From Sclerodactyla briareus (lineage: Eukaryota; Echinodermata; Holothuroidea; Dendrochirotida; Sclerodactylidae): a stretch of 64,000 nt of DNA. The translations under genes were made by a program, and so were the position numbers. This document shows, one piece after another, positions 25,193 through 37,243 of the stretch. The stretch spans positions 124,001 through 188,000 of the forward strand of contig JAODTK010002888.1 in assembly GCA_026419785.1 (NCBI GenBank). Reading direction: 5' to 3'. Position 1 is the first letter of the stretch. The number at the start of each line of letters is the position of its first letter. The notes below the pieces were generated by a model. That model saw only the letters and a program-made list of their open reading frames with translations, was not told the origin of the DNA and ran no database searches.

Positions 25193-25507
25193 CTGCATTT
25201 GCAATGAGCAGACAAATCAGGAAAAATAAATGTGTCAGGGGGACCGCGGAGACAGAGGGGCCCCGCACTTTTATTCTGGCATTTTGGCCGCCTAAATTTG
25301 GGCCACCCTGTGACTGGGTAAAAATTATGTTTAGCCTACTAATTTCGGTATTACAAAATAAATATGACACTAGAAATTTCCTGGGACTTGTCGGCTAATC
25401 ACAAGTCTGCAAAAATTGAAGAACAATCATTCGTAGGATTCCCGCTACGATAACTACCGAAATGCAGCACTGCAAATCTACGTTGACCTATGATTTGGCG
25501 CACACCA

Positions 25508-25578
25508 CTCCGGCAGCCCACAATGTAACAACCACCTCCGGCAGCCAACAATGGTAGTAGCATTGTTGGCTGCCGGAG
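25508..25578. repeat. Perfect 18-bp hairpin with an extra upstream half
   Basis: Arm 25536-25553 (CTCCGGCAGCCAACAATG) is the exact reverse complement of 25561-25578, with a 7-base loop. A third, nearly identical direct copy of the arm lies at 25508-25525 (one mismatch). As RNA it would fold into a stable stem-loop. It could be a miniature inverted element or a mutational product. Confidence 0.85.
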
Positions 25579-25697
25579 TCGAGTAGGCCTATATAGTGTA
25601 CAGGAACAGGTTCAACCGTTTGTTGTGCACTGCAAGTAGCGGGCATGCCACGATGCGTTCAGATATGTACGCACCACCTTGAGAATGTAGTAGTAGT

Positions 25698-27565
25698 CAA
25701 TGGGCGGCGATCACGGGGGGGGGGGGGGGGATGGGGGCGAATTGCCCCCAATAGTTGGGGGGGGGGGGACATAATATCAAAATCCCCCCAATATTTGCGA
25801 GAATGGCGAAACACAAATCCATAATCATATGTACCGACGGCAAAACTCCCCCTGTGAGAAGGTAGAAATGCAAAAAAAAAATTCGCTCGCGCGCGCTGTA
25901 TCCTATCCTTTTCCGTTAAAGCATAATACAGTGGGCCCACGTGTACAATAAATTTTTCAGATTCTGGCAAATATGATTTATGTCCATACGTGTCATCCTT
26001 CAAGTGTGGTGAACATTAGGTAGGGCACGAGGAGAATTTGTTTAGGAATTGATTCATGTTCACCCCCCATTCCCCCTCCCCACTTACAACAATGCCAAAG
26101 TCCAACTTGCCATTTTCTTAACACTTTGCACACATGTTTAGTCTACTGATCCCTATGTTCAGTGGCTTTGCCAGCCTGACGTGCGTTTTTAATAAGAGAT
26201 GAAAGCTATATGTAAACGAAAACAACAGGCAGGGGATCGTGCACGTCAGTATGGATCGGTTTACGTGATTGCCGTATGGAAAAATAATACAGGTGCGAAG
26301 CGGGGCGAAACAATTCTGAGACATAACAGTAATTTGGACGAAAAATTTGGCGAGAACTAATCGAAAAAAAAAAATGACAAATGTATGCCTTGACTGGCTC
26401 AATTCCTTGCAAGGAATGCCCGAAAAAATTGCACCACATTTTCTTGACTGATGTTCAAGAAATTTTCAATCTGCGGCAACCTCCAACCCAGTGGAAGGGT
26501 CTCGGAGGAATATCTCTAAGACATGGTATAGCAGGGAATGGAGACCACGATGGAAAAAGAAAGGTAAGGATTAACATCGATTCAGTTTTCGGGCATTTGA
26601 CTTTCAATTTCAGTGATTGCATACTGCAATGAAAGTCCGGGGAAGGGCCGCTCCCTGCAATCTGGGGAGTGGGTGGTTCTTGTAAGACTATCTCTTGTAC
26701 GGTTTGGCGCGAATTGTAAGATAAACGTTTAGACAGTTTATTTCAAGAGTGTTTCTTGAAATGAAATATAATTTCAGAAAATTTATTGTCAATTTTGGGG
26801 ATGTTGCTTACGCAATAAGACATGGGAAGTACCGTTTCCGGCAACCGGGGGATCATTAAGGCTCAAAAATTCTTGTAACCTATACGAGACCACGATTCTG
26901 GCCCAAAGTAGTGAAGGAAAAATAAACATCAATTAGTTCTCCAAGAACGTTTCTTGAATACAAATTTCTGACAATTATTGCCAATTTAGAGACGTTGCTC
27001 ACTGCCATACAGCGAGGTATCGCCATTCCTTCAATCTTAGTGGTCCTTTGAAAAACGAAAATTTTTCCCTTGTCCCTCGCCTCCACTGATGGTGGCCGCT
27101 TGCCCAAATTGTAAAGAATTACACATCGATCAGTTCCCTTCAAGACCGTTCTTTCTAGAAATATGAATTCTGAAATTTATTGCCATTTTTAGGGACGTTT
27201 TTTTGCTTACGTCATACGGTCCATGAAATGCTGTTTCCTTTCATCTGGGGTGTCGGAAACAAAAAATTCTTGTAACCTCTACGCGTCAAACCCCGTCGGT
27301 GGCCCGACTGTAACGGAATAAACATTTATCATTCCTTCAAGATGTTTCTTGAGATAAAAAAAAAGCGGGAATTGTATTGACTATTAGTAGAGATGTTGCT
27401 ACTGCCATATGACCCCAGGCGTGCCCGGTTCCCTGCAATCTGGGAGTCCTGTAAAACTGAAAATTCCGTTTAAAACGCTACGCGCCAACCCATGGGGTGG
27501 CCGCTCTGCTTAGATTGCTACCCTCATATGTCCCCCCCCAATATTCAACACAGTCGCCGCCCCTG
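25698..27565 (+). mobile_element. hAT-like non-autonomous element, copy 1
   Basis: The ends are CAATGGGCGGCGA at the left and CGCCGCCCCTG at the right, an imperfect terminal inverted repeat of the CAGGGGCGGC type. They are flanked by GTAGTAGT (25690-25697) and GTTAGTAGT (27566-27574), an 8-bp target duplication with one extra base. The left part holds runs of G and C with GGGGACATAATATC. The centre has a long unique block shared with 57177-58751, and the right half is a tandem array. No transposase is encoded. The hAT assignment rests on the ends and the 8-bp duplication only. Confidence 0.65.
26560..27510 (+). repeat. Internal tandem array of the hAT-like element
   Basis: Four to five diverged units about 190-200 bp apart. 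Each runs through AATTGTAA(C)GAATAAACAT, CGAT(C)AGTTCC, an AACGTTTCTTGA block, TTATTGCCAATTTTAGGGACG, a TTGCTTAC..CATA block, CCTGCAATCTGGGGG, and CTACGCGCCAACC plus GGTGGCCGC. The same array occurs inverted at 34540-35300 and in short form at 20600-20870, 27930-28100 and 62590-62760. Confidence 0.7.
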
Positions 27566-27929
27566 GTTAGTAGTGGTTAGTAACTCGGCAGTCCGACATG
27601 CGCAGTGATTAATCACCCTGGTAATGGCACGCCCGTTAATTCTCGATACCGACTGGCCGGCGCGGCCCGTACTACACTAGACTCGACTGTATCAAGGACT
27701 GTTAAATATACATGTACTGTTCATTATTTCCGCAGATTTCTCATGGTCTATGTTCGGCCTAACTATACGTATGCGGCTATTCTTATTTTTGTGGGGGCCT
27801 TAATAATGACTTTTTCCAAGTTTATCTTTAGATCAGGTTTTACTTACTTGATGTTAACACCTTGAGTAGAAGAGTAATTAATCGTTTGTCGCGAAATACA
27901 AAAAAATGTGGTACATGAATTCAGTTTTT

Positions 27930-28100
27930 AGGATGTCAGTTAATGCCTGAAAAACGCACGAAAGGTACTTCTTCCCTGCGATCTGGGGGGTCTGTTCCTA
28001 CGAAAATTTTCTTCGCTGCTACGCGCCAACCGATGGTGGGCTTCTCCGCTTAAGGTTGGCCCCAAAACAGTGAATTAGCCCCCCCACTCACTTCTCTCCC
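27930..28100 (+). repeat. Truncated hAT-family end
   Basis: One unit of the family's tandem array (CCCTGCGATCTGGGGGGTCTG, then CTACGCGCCAACCGATGGTGG), then CCCCCCACTCA and loss of similarity. No terminal inverted repeat remains. Confidence 0.5.
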
Positions 28101-28899
28101 CGCTTCCCGGATTTATTTGTTGAAATTAATTTTATCAAATGCTCATTTTTTTAGAGGATGTAATAATTTATATTTTTATGAACAATCTACTATATTTCTA
28201 GTTGCTAAAAGTTAAAATATAAAATAATAATAATCATATATCATATAATAATAATAGCATTTAGACGCTATTCACAGAAGCATCACAGCGTTTACAAAAG
28301 CAAAAATCAATACCGATGGGTTTTTAGGGCAACACCTCTTAAAAAATTGACAGTGCTGCCGCGGAACGCACTCACGGGAACTTATTCCCTCGTTGAACAG
28401 AGTTAAATGAAGTTATTAGCAGGGATGTGCCTCCTCACCCAAAAAAGCCCCCGTTTAACCCGTCACTCATGAAAATTTTGCTACTCATATCGACACAGTT
28501 CTTCCCTAGTTTAGGGGTATTCCATCAGGAAATTGGACATGATGGTGTAATTTTTCAAATAACTCGTATGCACCTGTGGTTGGTCAATTATTTAAGTGCA
28601 CAAGCCATAGTTCCAGGTTATGAACTTTTTTTTTTCTGGAAAAAAAATCACTGCTATGGTAAATCCTTATGGATACAGTTGAAAAAGAACCTGGGAATAG
28701 CCTGCCGACTGGACATTGTCTTTACTAATATTCCAGTGATAAGTTAGCATTGAGGTAGCAAACCAATCCCTACTTGTCCATCAATCATTTTAAAAACATG
28801 TAGCATGCTATGAGGCATATCATGTAACCAGATCAACTGCAACATCTAGGCAGTGCTGATAATTAATACCAATTGATTAGCATCTGGCCTTAATTGGAC
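28101..28899. other. AT-rich spacer
   Basis: It includes a very AT-rich patch at 28130-28255 (ATAATAATA-type). A 106-codon frame (28427-28747, +) has no domain that I can recognise. Confidence 0.35.
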
Positions 28900-30837
28900 T
28901 GTCCCGTCCGCAACATTTTTGAAACATCTTTCAACATCCTTCACAATGATTGGCATACTCCCTTGTTTTTTTTAGGTTTCTCATACTGACTACAATATAG
29001 CACGACCCTAAATGGAGTTTTAAGATTGATCTGAAAGCTTGGTGCACATGTCCACTCCTGGGGAAATATCGGATGATTTTGAAAGTGGGCCATCACTGCT
29101 CTGCTGGGGGCCTCTTATTTGCATAATTAATTGCCATATTTGTCACGTTAATTATTATTATTCGGATTTAAAACTGAAACTTTGGGTAGGACGATAGTTA
29201 TATCCCGAAAAATTTTGGAGGTGGTCATTTCAATTTCAAGGCCTCAAGGTCAATTTTGCAGATTTATTGCGATTTTTTTTCCCACTTTGTTAGATTTGAA
29301 TGCAACTTGGTTGGTAGGTCTATAGTTGATCCAAAAAAATGTGGTGGTCCTTTTTAAGGTCATGGAGGTCATCAAATTTGCGGAATTTTTGCGATTCTCA
29401 AAACTTTGTCAGATTTGAACAAAACTTGGTGGATGGGGGGTACATTTTTAAACAAGCCATTTCCCAAAGCAGCGTGGGTCAAATTGGCAATAACATCATG
29501 TGACTATTAACTTTCATGGATTATAACCAAAAGTGGTGGATGAAGTTTTTATTGGTTTTGGACCAAAATGGGGGAGCGCTTTATGGGGGGTTAGATTCTT
29601 CTTCCTAATGATTGCTCATAAGCGGGGTTATAAAGTGGGCGGTTATTCGCCCTACACATGTCTAGTTCAATTATGAAACGGTTGCGGAGGGCCAGTTTCA
29701 GTGACAGCAGCTAGTAGGCTAACTCCAGAAACTCACGTCCTAAATCCACATGGATCATTCAAATCAAGTTGAGACGGGATAGTTCGTACTTACAACCTCA
29801 TTAAGGTCTATTGCTATAAATCTAGAGAGAACTACAGTAGGCCTATTAGGTGACATGATGATGCCTGGACTGGCTTTGTAGAGTGTTGATACTAGTATTA
29901 GTCACACCAACAGGCGTACTTGATGAGCTACGTAGCCTCATCAAGTTGCCTTATGACCAATAGCCAAGTATGATTCCTTTGGCCACAGTAGCGTTATTTT
30001 GTGATCAGAAACTTACTCAGCTGAAAAACAATCTCAGAGACTGTAGTAGTTTCTCGGGAGACGAGCCTGAACTAGAATTCTCATGTGATTCTATGCTCGA
30101 CATGTCGACCTGATGGTAACCAAGCATTCCCAGGAGTTGCAAACAAGGGCAGCATAGAGAATATAGAGGGCGATCAGGTCTTGGAACCACTAGAAAGTGG
30201 TGATTTTGACCTCATACTACTGGGTTTACTCAGTCTAATAAGTCACGGAGACATCAAGGAAACTGTATGCTGTACGGTAACCCAGTTCCATGGGGTTTCC
30301 ACAAACGGGTCTGTGGGGGGGTTTGGGGGGGTACTGAACACATTCTCTCCCAGTGAAGACTGGGGACTCCATAGCCCTGCACTGTTGGTCATTTACGTGT
30401 TAATTAAGTCACGGTGGCGACCGGAGAGCTGTATATATTATCACTGTATATATATCCGTCCACAACATTGGGAATGTCCCGTCCGCAACACCAATTTTCT
30501 TGAAAGTTATTTCTTTCAAAGTTGCATTGCTATTCTCAGTTGAAAGGTGTCCAAAAGTCATTGACTACCAAACCTTACCCTGACCTATCCAGACTCAGAG
30601 CAATTCCTGTTTAACTTTTAATTCTTGAATATCTATTTGTCCTCCCCTGTCCTGTCTGCAACGCACATTAATTATGCTTAATTTACAACATCACCGTTAA
30701 TGTAAATCCCTTGAAAATGGAAATACTTAGAGGGGTATTTCAGGGGGGTATCAGCATATAATATATCACATCGCCATGGAAGGCCATCTATTTTGAGTAA
30801 TGATGTTTAATCTTGCAAAAATGTCCCGTCCGCAACA
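28900..30837 (+). repeat. Dispersed 16-bp word TGTCCCGTCCGCAACA
   Basis: The word is exact at 28900-28915, 30475-30490 and 30822-30837. Degenerate versions lie near 30454 (TCCGTCCACAACA) and 30648 (TGTCCTGTCTGCAACG). All are in the same orientation. The surrounding AT-rich sequence is not obviously repeated. The coordinates span the whole set, not one continuous repeat. Confidence 0.7.
29020..29670 (+). repeat. AGGTCA-rich repeat family, copy 1
   Basis: Homologous, in the same orientation, to 55600-56140. The copies share TTGGT(G/A)CACATGTCC, TTTGCATAATTA, internal units running ATTTGAA(T/C)GCAACTTGG through ATAGTT, GATCCCGAAAAA and GGAGGTCATTT to GAGGTCAA, then ACCAAAATGGGGG, CTTTATGGGGTGTTAGAT and GCGGGTTATTCGCC. 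A DR3 arrangement, AGGTCATGGAGGTCA, sits at 29357-29371. Non-coding. Confidence 0.75.
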
Positions 30838-31474
30838 GCAAAATACCATGGAACGCCCCCTTTAATTTACTTACAGTACTGTGGCTTAAACAGCTGTCTC
30901 TGTTCTTCATGATCAAAGTTCACCCGGCACTCTTGAGTTTTCTCGGGCACATCCCTATATCATGATTGTCTATTTTCGCCAGTCCCGGAATCGACAAAAT
31001 TCAAAGAGAATAAATACTCACTTCAAAGGTTAACCTTCACAGGAGAAATTCCATGACACCGTGCAATACCCAATGTAAATCTTTCCAACACCACATTTGC
31101 TCAAGTTCCTTCATGATTCGTTTGGTTATATAAGACACTGAGACGCTCGAATGCACTGTGGTGGTGGAACTGCCCTCATTTCTTCTAGAGAATTACCAAG
31201 TGTGAGCATATAAAGAATTGTTTTCAATAGTGGTACCGTACCGCCAGGACAATGACAAAATTTGAACCCACTCAGACCAATGCGTAAGCCCCTAAATAGC
31301 CAGAGTGCAGGCCTTTAAGGTTAGAACCAAGGTGAATGGTTAGCCACCTGGCATTTAGGGTAATTTCCTCAACTCGAGAGTTGCTCCATTGCAGCTCAGT
31401 GTGCTATAATAGATACTATCTAACCACAACACCTGATAACGTGAGGCACTATAGCGGTAGTACTGCATATAACA

Positions 31475-31517
31475 TGCAGGCATGGGTCCCGACTCGGCCG
31501 CCTGACCCATGCATGCA
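31475..31517. repeat. 14-bp near-perfect inverted repeat
   Basis: TGCAGGCATGGGTC (31475-31488) pairs with GACCCATGCATGCA (31504-31517) with one mismatch across a 15-base loop. Confidence 0.7.
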
Positions 31518-31929
31518 GCAATAACAGTTTAACGGGTGATAACAATGAGCCCTGGCATCTGTCTTTAATTACCTGCGAGCCCAACACCGTGGAAATAAAT
31601 GGGCACATAGCTGAAGGTCATCGGAGCACGGAGGAAACTTGAGGGGGTGTTTTTACAAATAAGGGCAATCGAAGTCCTGCCTTGAATTTGATCCACTAGG
31701 CGGGGATACCACAACCCGCAACTAGGGCCAATCATAACTGTTAGCCCAACCCTGTCTCTGGCAGAATAAACCTGACTAGAGGAGGCCAATTTGAGGAAAG
31801 GAATTGAGAAAGACCCTCGAAATGATTAAAGAAAGATGAGAGGTCTATCGTTTTCAGAAAAGTACAAGACACATCCAGGATCATATGGAGGGATGATGGA
31901 GGTGGCCTATAGTTTGCCAGCCCTAGTAT

Positions 31930-32625
31930 TAAGTGTTTTGCATAATGGCATAACCAGTTACAAGAGTCCAGCTTTTCAATTTGTCAAGACTGAATGTTGA
32001 CCGTGTGTACCAAGTTTCGTGAAATTGGCAAAAACAAGGCGATTGCCCCAGTGTCTCACCTGTTGAGTGATCAGTGGTTTCTTCTATTAGTCACCATGCA
32101 AACAATTACGAGGCATTCCATGTGCTGCTTCCAGATTTTTGTATTAGTTTTAACAGAAACAGCTTACTAATCAGTGACCAATTTCAAATTCATATTATGA
32201 CTGATTATTGACCATGTCTACCAAAGGAGTATACAGTGTAAGTTCGGTGGAAATATGAATGAAATTGCTAGATACAATTCATGGGAATCCAGCCCGCCCC
32301 CGAACTTGAACATTTGCATGAATGAAGCCAATTATACACACTGAGTAACCCCCAGTGACTTGACTCAATGTTAAAATATATCCTGCATCTATGTGGCAAA
32401 CCAAGTCACTATAGTACACCTACGGTTCATCCATATTCTTGCTAACGAGCCTAAACAATAAATTACATAAAATAGGCTAATTACCTTACTTACCCTAAGC
32501 AGATTGTGTTCACCCAACCCCGATAATACATACAAAATTTAATCAAAATTGGTCTTACTGTTTCAGAGAAATCTGCTAACGAGCAAGTGGGACCCACTAC
32601 ATACACATGCACACACACACGACAA
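31930..32625 (+). repeat. CA-tailed tandem repeat family, copy 1
   Basis: Diverged units of roughly 110-130 bp with phrases such as GACTGAATGTTGACC, ACCAAGTTTCGTGAAATTGG, CCCCCAGTGAC and AATAGGCTAATTACC. It ends in ATCAAAATTGGTC, a GAGAAATCTG block and a CA microsatellite (about 32602-32621). The right half is clearly shared with 44640-44855. Relatives lie at 46830-47300 and more weakly near 41110-41300. Confidence 0.65.
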
Positions 32626-33680
32626 AGTGATTGCTAAGTCTCTTCCTGAACTTTGTTCAGGCGAGACAATAAATAGATAGTACCAAACGCTGGGTCTCAT
32701 GCACATTTTCCCCCGTGCCCCTTCAAGAGGTGCTAAACAGTCAGTAAGTGGCCTCAGCCTCTCCAACTTTTACTTTTAAAATAGTTTGATCAAAGGTGAC
32801 AGTAGTTCATGATCTCCCCTGATACTCACACGAACAACTCTAGCAGACAGTTATTGCAAAGCTTAGTAGCGAATCAACTAATTAAAATCCAGCAATATCC
32901 ACAATAACAGATAGCTGGTCGTAATATGACAATTTTTTTAATGATTTTGGGAAATTTTATTTAAACTATACCAGTCTAGAAGGAAATAAACAGCCCTTGG
33001 TGACTATCAATGCCTTTGCAGGAGTGTGAAATAAACAACTAAAATGGCTCCATAAGGATTAAAATACTCTTTGATTCCGAATTAGATGGGTAATGATGTG
33101 AACACAGTACGAACAAATGGTGTGGATGGACTGTTCCATGGACCAATAAAGGCAGCAGGGTGGTTATACAGGAAACCAATACAGACAGGGCCGAGGTAGG
33201 CAATCATTTGAAAGTGTCTGGTAAAATAATCAAATGCCTTGTTCTGATCATTCGGAAGAAATAATCCCTTTCATAGATTGACCTCCAAGTCCAGTGGAAA
33301 GTAAAAACGGAAATAACTCCGGTGGACTACCAAACACTTATATGGAAGAGCCCACATTATTGTAATCATGCTTCATTCATTATTGAGTCATAGATCTGAT
33401 CGTCAAAGATAAGCCAAAATTCCCACAAACAGTTTCACTAGAGTTTATGTGCTTATTACATTGACTTTGTTTCAAGGGGATCCTGCGTTTCCCCCGTGAT
33501 GGTCACAAGGAAGGAAAATTTTGCAATAACTGATTGCGCCTTATCGGACACTCAAATCAGCTGCTGAAATTCGGTCTGGGGTTTGGAAACTTACTGTCGT
33601 CAGATGTCACAATATAGGTACAGTTACTGCTTTGAATGGTCCCATTCAATATGTGATGCGACAATAGAAAGAGGCTGAGT
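32626..33680. other. AT-rich spacer
   Basis: No gene or repeat that I can name. Ordinary AT-rich sequence up to the edge of the foldback element. Confidence 0.35.
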
Positions 33681-34195
33681 ATGGAACGCCAAAAACGGAC
33701 ATTATTCGATCTCTATTTGATGCAGTTCTCCATTATGCAAGACAAATTTTCTGTGGCATAATGACAAAAATATGTATGCACTCATTATGCGACTTGGAAG
33801 TCGTCGCATAACGGCAATTTATTTTATTTTATTCTTAAACAAACGTCTCTGCACATTAATGAGTGCCATTTCGGACATATTGTTCCTTTATGTGAATGTA
33901 CTCTTAGTGAAGCCATCGCCGCCGCAAAATGACTTCTGTACGTATTATCGGGCAGCTCATCTTGTCACATAATGATAATTTGCTCATTTATCGGCAGCGA
34001 ACACTAGCGATTAATGATTATTTACTCATTATTGGCATCATTACTGCCACAGGAATGACTTGTTTTGTCATATCGACAAACCAAAGACGCAGCATAATAA
34101 CATTGATTTTTTTGTTTTGTGTCGAACGTTATAGCAGCAGCATAAGACTTCTTAATTTTGTCATTCTGCGCCAGTTCTATTGCATAATGAGGAAA

Positions 34196-34300
34196 ACTCT
34201 GCAGGAATGAGAAACATGAGAACGAGTAACCTCTGCAGAATGAGAAAGAAAGAACTCTGCAGAAGGAGAAACCTGGCAGAACGAGTAACCTCTGCAGAAA
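34196..34300 (+). repeat. CTCTGCAG minisatellite in the left foldback arm
   Basis: Four to five CTCTGCAG/CTGGCAG words alternate with GAGAA(A) and AACGAGTAA. This array has no obvious counterpart in the right arm, so it may have grown after the element inserted. Confidence 0.65.
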
Positions 34301-34441
34301 TCTGGTAATCTGAATAGTGTCCGTTTCGGCATGCAAATTACCTTACGGTCCTCCTCTGCCATTGACGAATTGTACGGAAGCCGACAGGTACAGTGGGGTT
34401 ATGTTGGAGTGGCGAGATATTAGGTGTCAAGTTAGTGGTAG

Positions 34442-35345
34442 TCAGGGCGGATCAGGATTTGGTGTTAATTTTTTTTTTTTTTTTTTTGGGGGTGGGGAAC
34501 ATTGAGGGAGCACTCTAAGCGGAGCGCCACATGGGTTGACGCGTTAGCGTACAGGGAATTTTTCGTTTTACAGAGCCCCCAGATGCAGGAGGAAACTGGC
34601 ACTTCTGGGGTCATATGGCAGAGTAAAGCAACTATCCCCTAAAATGTCAATAAATTCACGTGTTTCTATGTCAGAAAACATTCTTTGAAGGGGAACTGAT
34701 CAATGTTTTTCCGTACAATTCGGGCCTTCGTCAGTGTGACGAGTAGGGTACGAAAAAAAAAGTTTTACAGAACCCTCTAGATTGCAGGAAACGGCAATTA
34801 CCGGACCGTATGGCATAAGCACACGTCCCTAAAATTGGCAATAAGTTTCAGAATTCTGTTTTCAAGAAACGTCTTGAAGGAACTAATCGATGTTTATTCG
34901 TTACAATTGGGCCAGAATCAGTGGGTTCGTATAGGTACAAGGAACTTTTGAGCCGTACGAATCCCCCAGATTGCCAGAAACGGTACTTCCCATTGATACT
35001 TATGACAGGTAAGCAACATCCCCAAAATTGACAAAAATTCTGAAGTGTAATCTCAAGAACACTATGGAGGGAGGAACTGATCTACGTTTAGTTTCATTAC
35101 AATTCGCGCCACCATCAGTGAGTGTACCGCTAACAAGAAAATTAGTTTTACAGACCACACCCTCCCCCCTCCCAGAGTCAGGGAGCGGCACTTCCGAGAC
35201 TTTGGCAGGAGGTGGCAATCAATGAAAATTGACAGTAAATATCCGAAAAATGATCTATTGTGATCCTTACATTTTCTTCATCGTGGTCTCCATTCTACCA
35301 TAGCCATGTCTTAGGATATTCCATCGAGGACCCTTCCAATTGTCA
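34442..35345 (-). mobile_element. hAT-like family copy inside foldback 1
   Basis: On the minus strand it carries three to four units of the same 190-bp array as 25698-27565, preceded by the family phrase GGTCCTCGATGGAATATCC, an AGACATGG block and a GGAGACCACGATG block. The + strand start, CAGGGCGGATCAGGATTT at 34442, resembles a hAT terminal sequence. The matching opposite end is not clear. Either it inserted into the foldback or it is an original part of the loop. Confidence 0.6.
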
Positions 35346-36212
35346 CTGAAATGCCAACTTGAACGGGTTTAAACCGCCAGCTAAATTGACACTCAACTGC
35401 CACCAATTGCCACTGAAATTGCCAGTGAGATTTGCCAGTCGAACCGACAATCACATAAACAGATAACACGGACACATAATGGGTGTTTACCGGACACCTA
35501 ATATTTCGCCACTCACACATAACACTCCGTAACTGTCAGCTTCCGTAGTTTGGTTCTACCGAGGAGTCATGAACTAGCAGAGCGCCATCTTATTCCGAAT
35601 TGTCCGTTTCGTGACGAACGAATTGTGCAGTGTTTCTAGAACAGTAGGTAGGTGCTCATTATCTGCGCCTTATTGCCTTGCATGCTGTGAGAGCCCTTGC
35701 AAAAAATTTTCTTTAATCATTATTTGGCAGTATCGGCGGCAGAAATATGAGGAAAGAGTAATTATGCGTCAGGGTTTGCTGCCGAAAATGAGTGAAGAAT
35801 CATTATTTGCGGAGCTGGGTGGTGCCGAATAATGGCGTAAAGGAAGTTAGTAATTATGCGTCAGTATTTGATGGCGAGGAATAATGAGTGAAGAAATCAT
35901 TATGCGGCGCTGGGGTGGCGATTGCCGAATAATGCGTAAAGATATCATTATGCGGTAGCCAAGTTGTGAATACTGGAGTTGGGATCCACAACGAAAGAAA
36001 GTTAAGCAATATGTCCGAAACGGCACTCATTATGTGCAACGGACATGTCGTCCAGAAAAATAAAAGTAATATGTCGTTATGCGACAGACTACCCGAGGTG
36101 CATAATGAGTAAATATGTTTTTTGGGTAATTATGGACGGAGAATTTGTCTTGCTTGCATAATGAGGAACTGCATCAGAATGAATAATCGAAAATGTTGTT
36201 GGGCGTTCCATC

Positions 36213-37243
36213 GGTCCATAGCTTGAGGGACCTGAGAAAGAGGCTTTGTACTGTTTGAACCAGTGGGAAGGTGAATGGGATGCATTGGTATGGACAAGGT
36301 TGAGGAGGGATGGTGATCATGTGTTGAGGAAAGCGTTGGAGTTAAAGTGGGGGGACGAAGAGGGCTCAGGAAACTTGGCAGAGGCAGGTGGAGGAGGGGA
36401 CACGGAAGGTTGGTGCGAGAGAGGAGGATGCCCCCCCAAATCGACCGAGGTGGAGAGACAGTGTGACGGCTGTTGCTATTGGTGTAAAATGATCCCGGCC
36501 ATCACCCTGCCCAGAAATGGAAACGGATTATAACTGGACATAGAAGTTGAGATTTTGACCCCCCTCCTTCAAACATTCCGGATAGTGGTTGCACCCTCCA
36601 CAGTAACTTGAAGGTGGGTAACTAAAAAACGGCCCGATGATGATCCCATAATCAATTGGACCTATGTATGCACTGTAAGTTGTCTTGGTAGCGATATTCT
36701 GACTGATTTCTCGTCGCTGTGTACAAGAAACTAATAACGGGTGATTTTTACCCCATGGATCAATAAATATCATTTATCATAGATGCAGTCAGGAGGATGG
36801 AATGTTATTGAAACTTGTTGATGAAAATGTTTTGACTTTTCAGTTTGCAAAACAGCCAAGCTAGTAATAGTATCCAGCCAACATAATATTCCCTCTTCAG
36901 GAATGTTATTTTTTGTGGGATGCGTGATGTTTACCTTCCCCAACACTAAGTTTACAAACTTGGCGTGCACGCTGTTTTTTACTATTAAAATTTTTTTTTT
37001 TTTTTGACCTCCTTTATGAAGAGCACCCTGTGAACTGTGCCAATCACATCAGGGGGGTGACACCGTGGCAGGCATCACCTAGAGGAGGGTGGGGGTAAGG
37101 CAAGAGTTCTGGGGGATGGCATACATTGCGCAGCATTTGGCCTCATCCCTACAGATAAACCATTCAGCAAAATTGTGAGGACACCAACCATTTTTCCTTC
37201 TCCCCAAGTTATTCATCGGTCCCAAAAGCCACCAATCGCGGTA
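36213..37243. other. Spacer
   Basis: A purine-rich stretch (36260-36430) is open for 95 codons (36246-36533, +) with a biased, low-complexity translation. I do not regard it as a gene. AT-rich sequence follows. Confidence 0.35.

Larger units (their letters stand above)
33681..36212. mobile_element. Large foldback element 1 (2.5 kb)
   Basis: The two halves are inverted copies. The outer arms match best: ATGGAACGCC, GATGCAGTTC(C)TC, CATTATGCAAG, ACAAATT, GTCGCATAACG and GAGTGCC(G/A)TTTCGGACATATTG all appear in reverse complement at 36000-36212. Further in, the arms are built of recurrent CATAATGA/TTATGCG words and are more diverged. They agree again at the inner edge (34375-34430 against 35485-35535: ACGGAAGC(C/T)GACAG and GGCGA(G/A)ATATTAGGTGTC). 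The loop holds an inverted copy of the hAT-like family. No transposase is visible, so it is non-autonomous. Confidence 0.75.
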
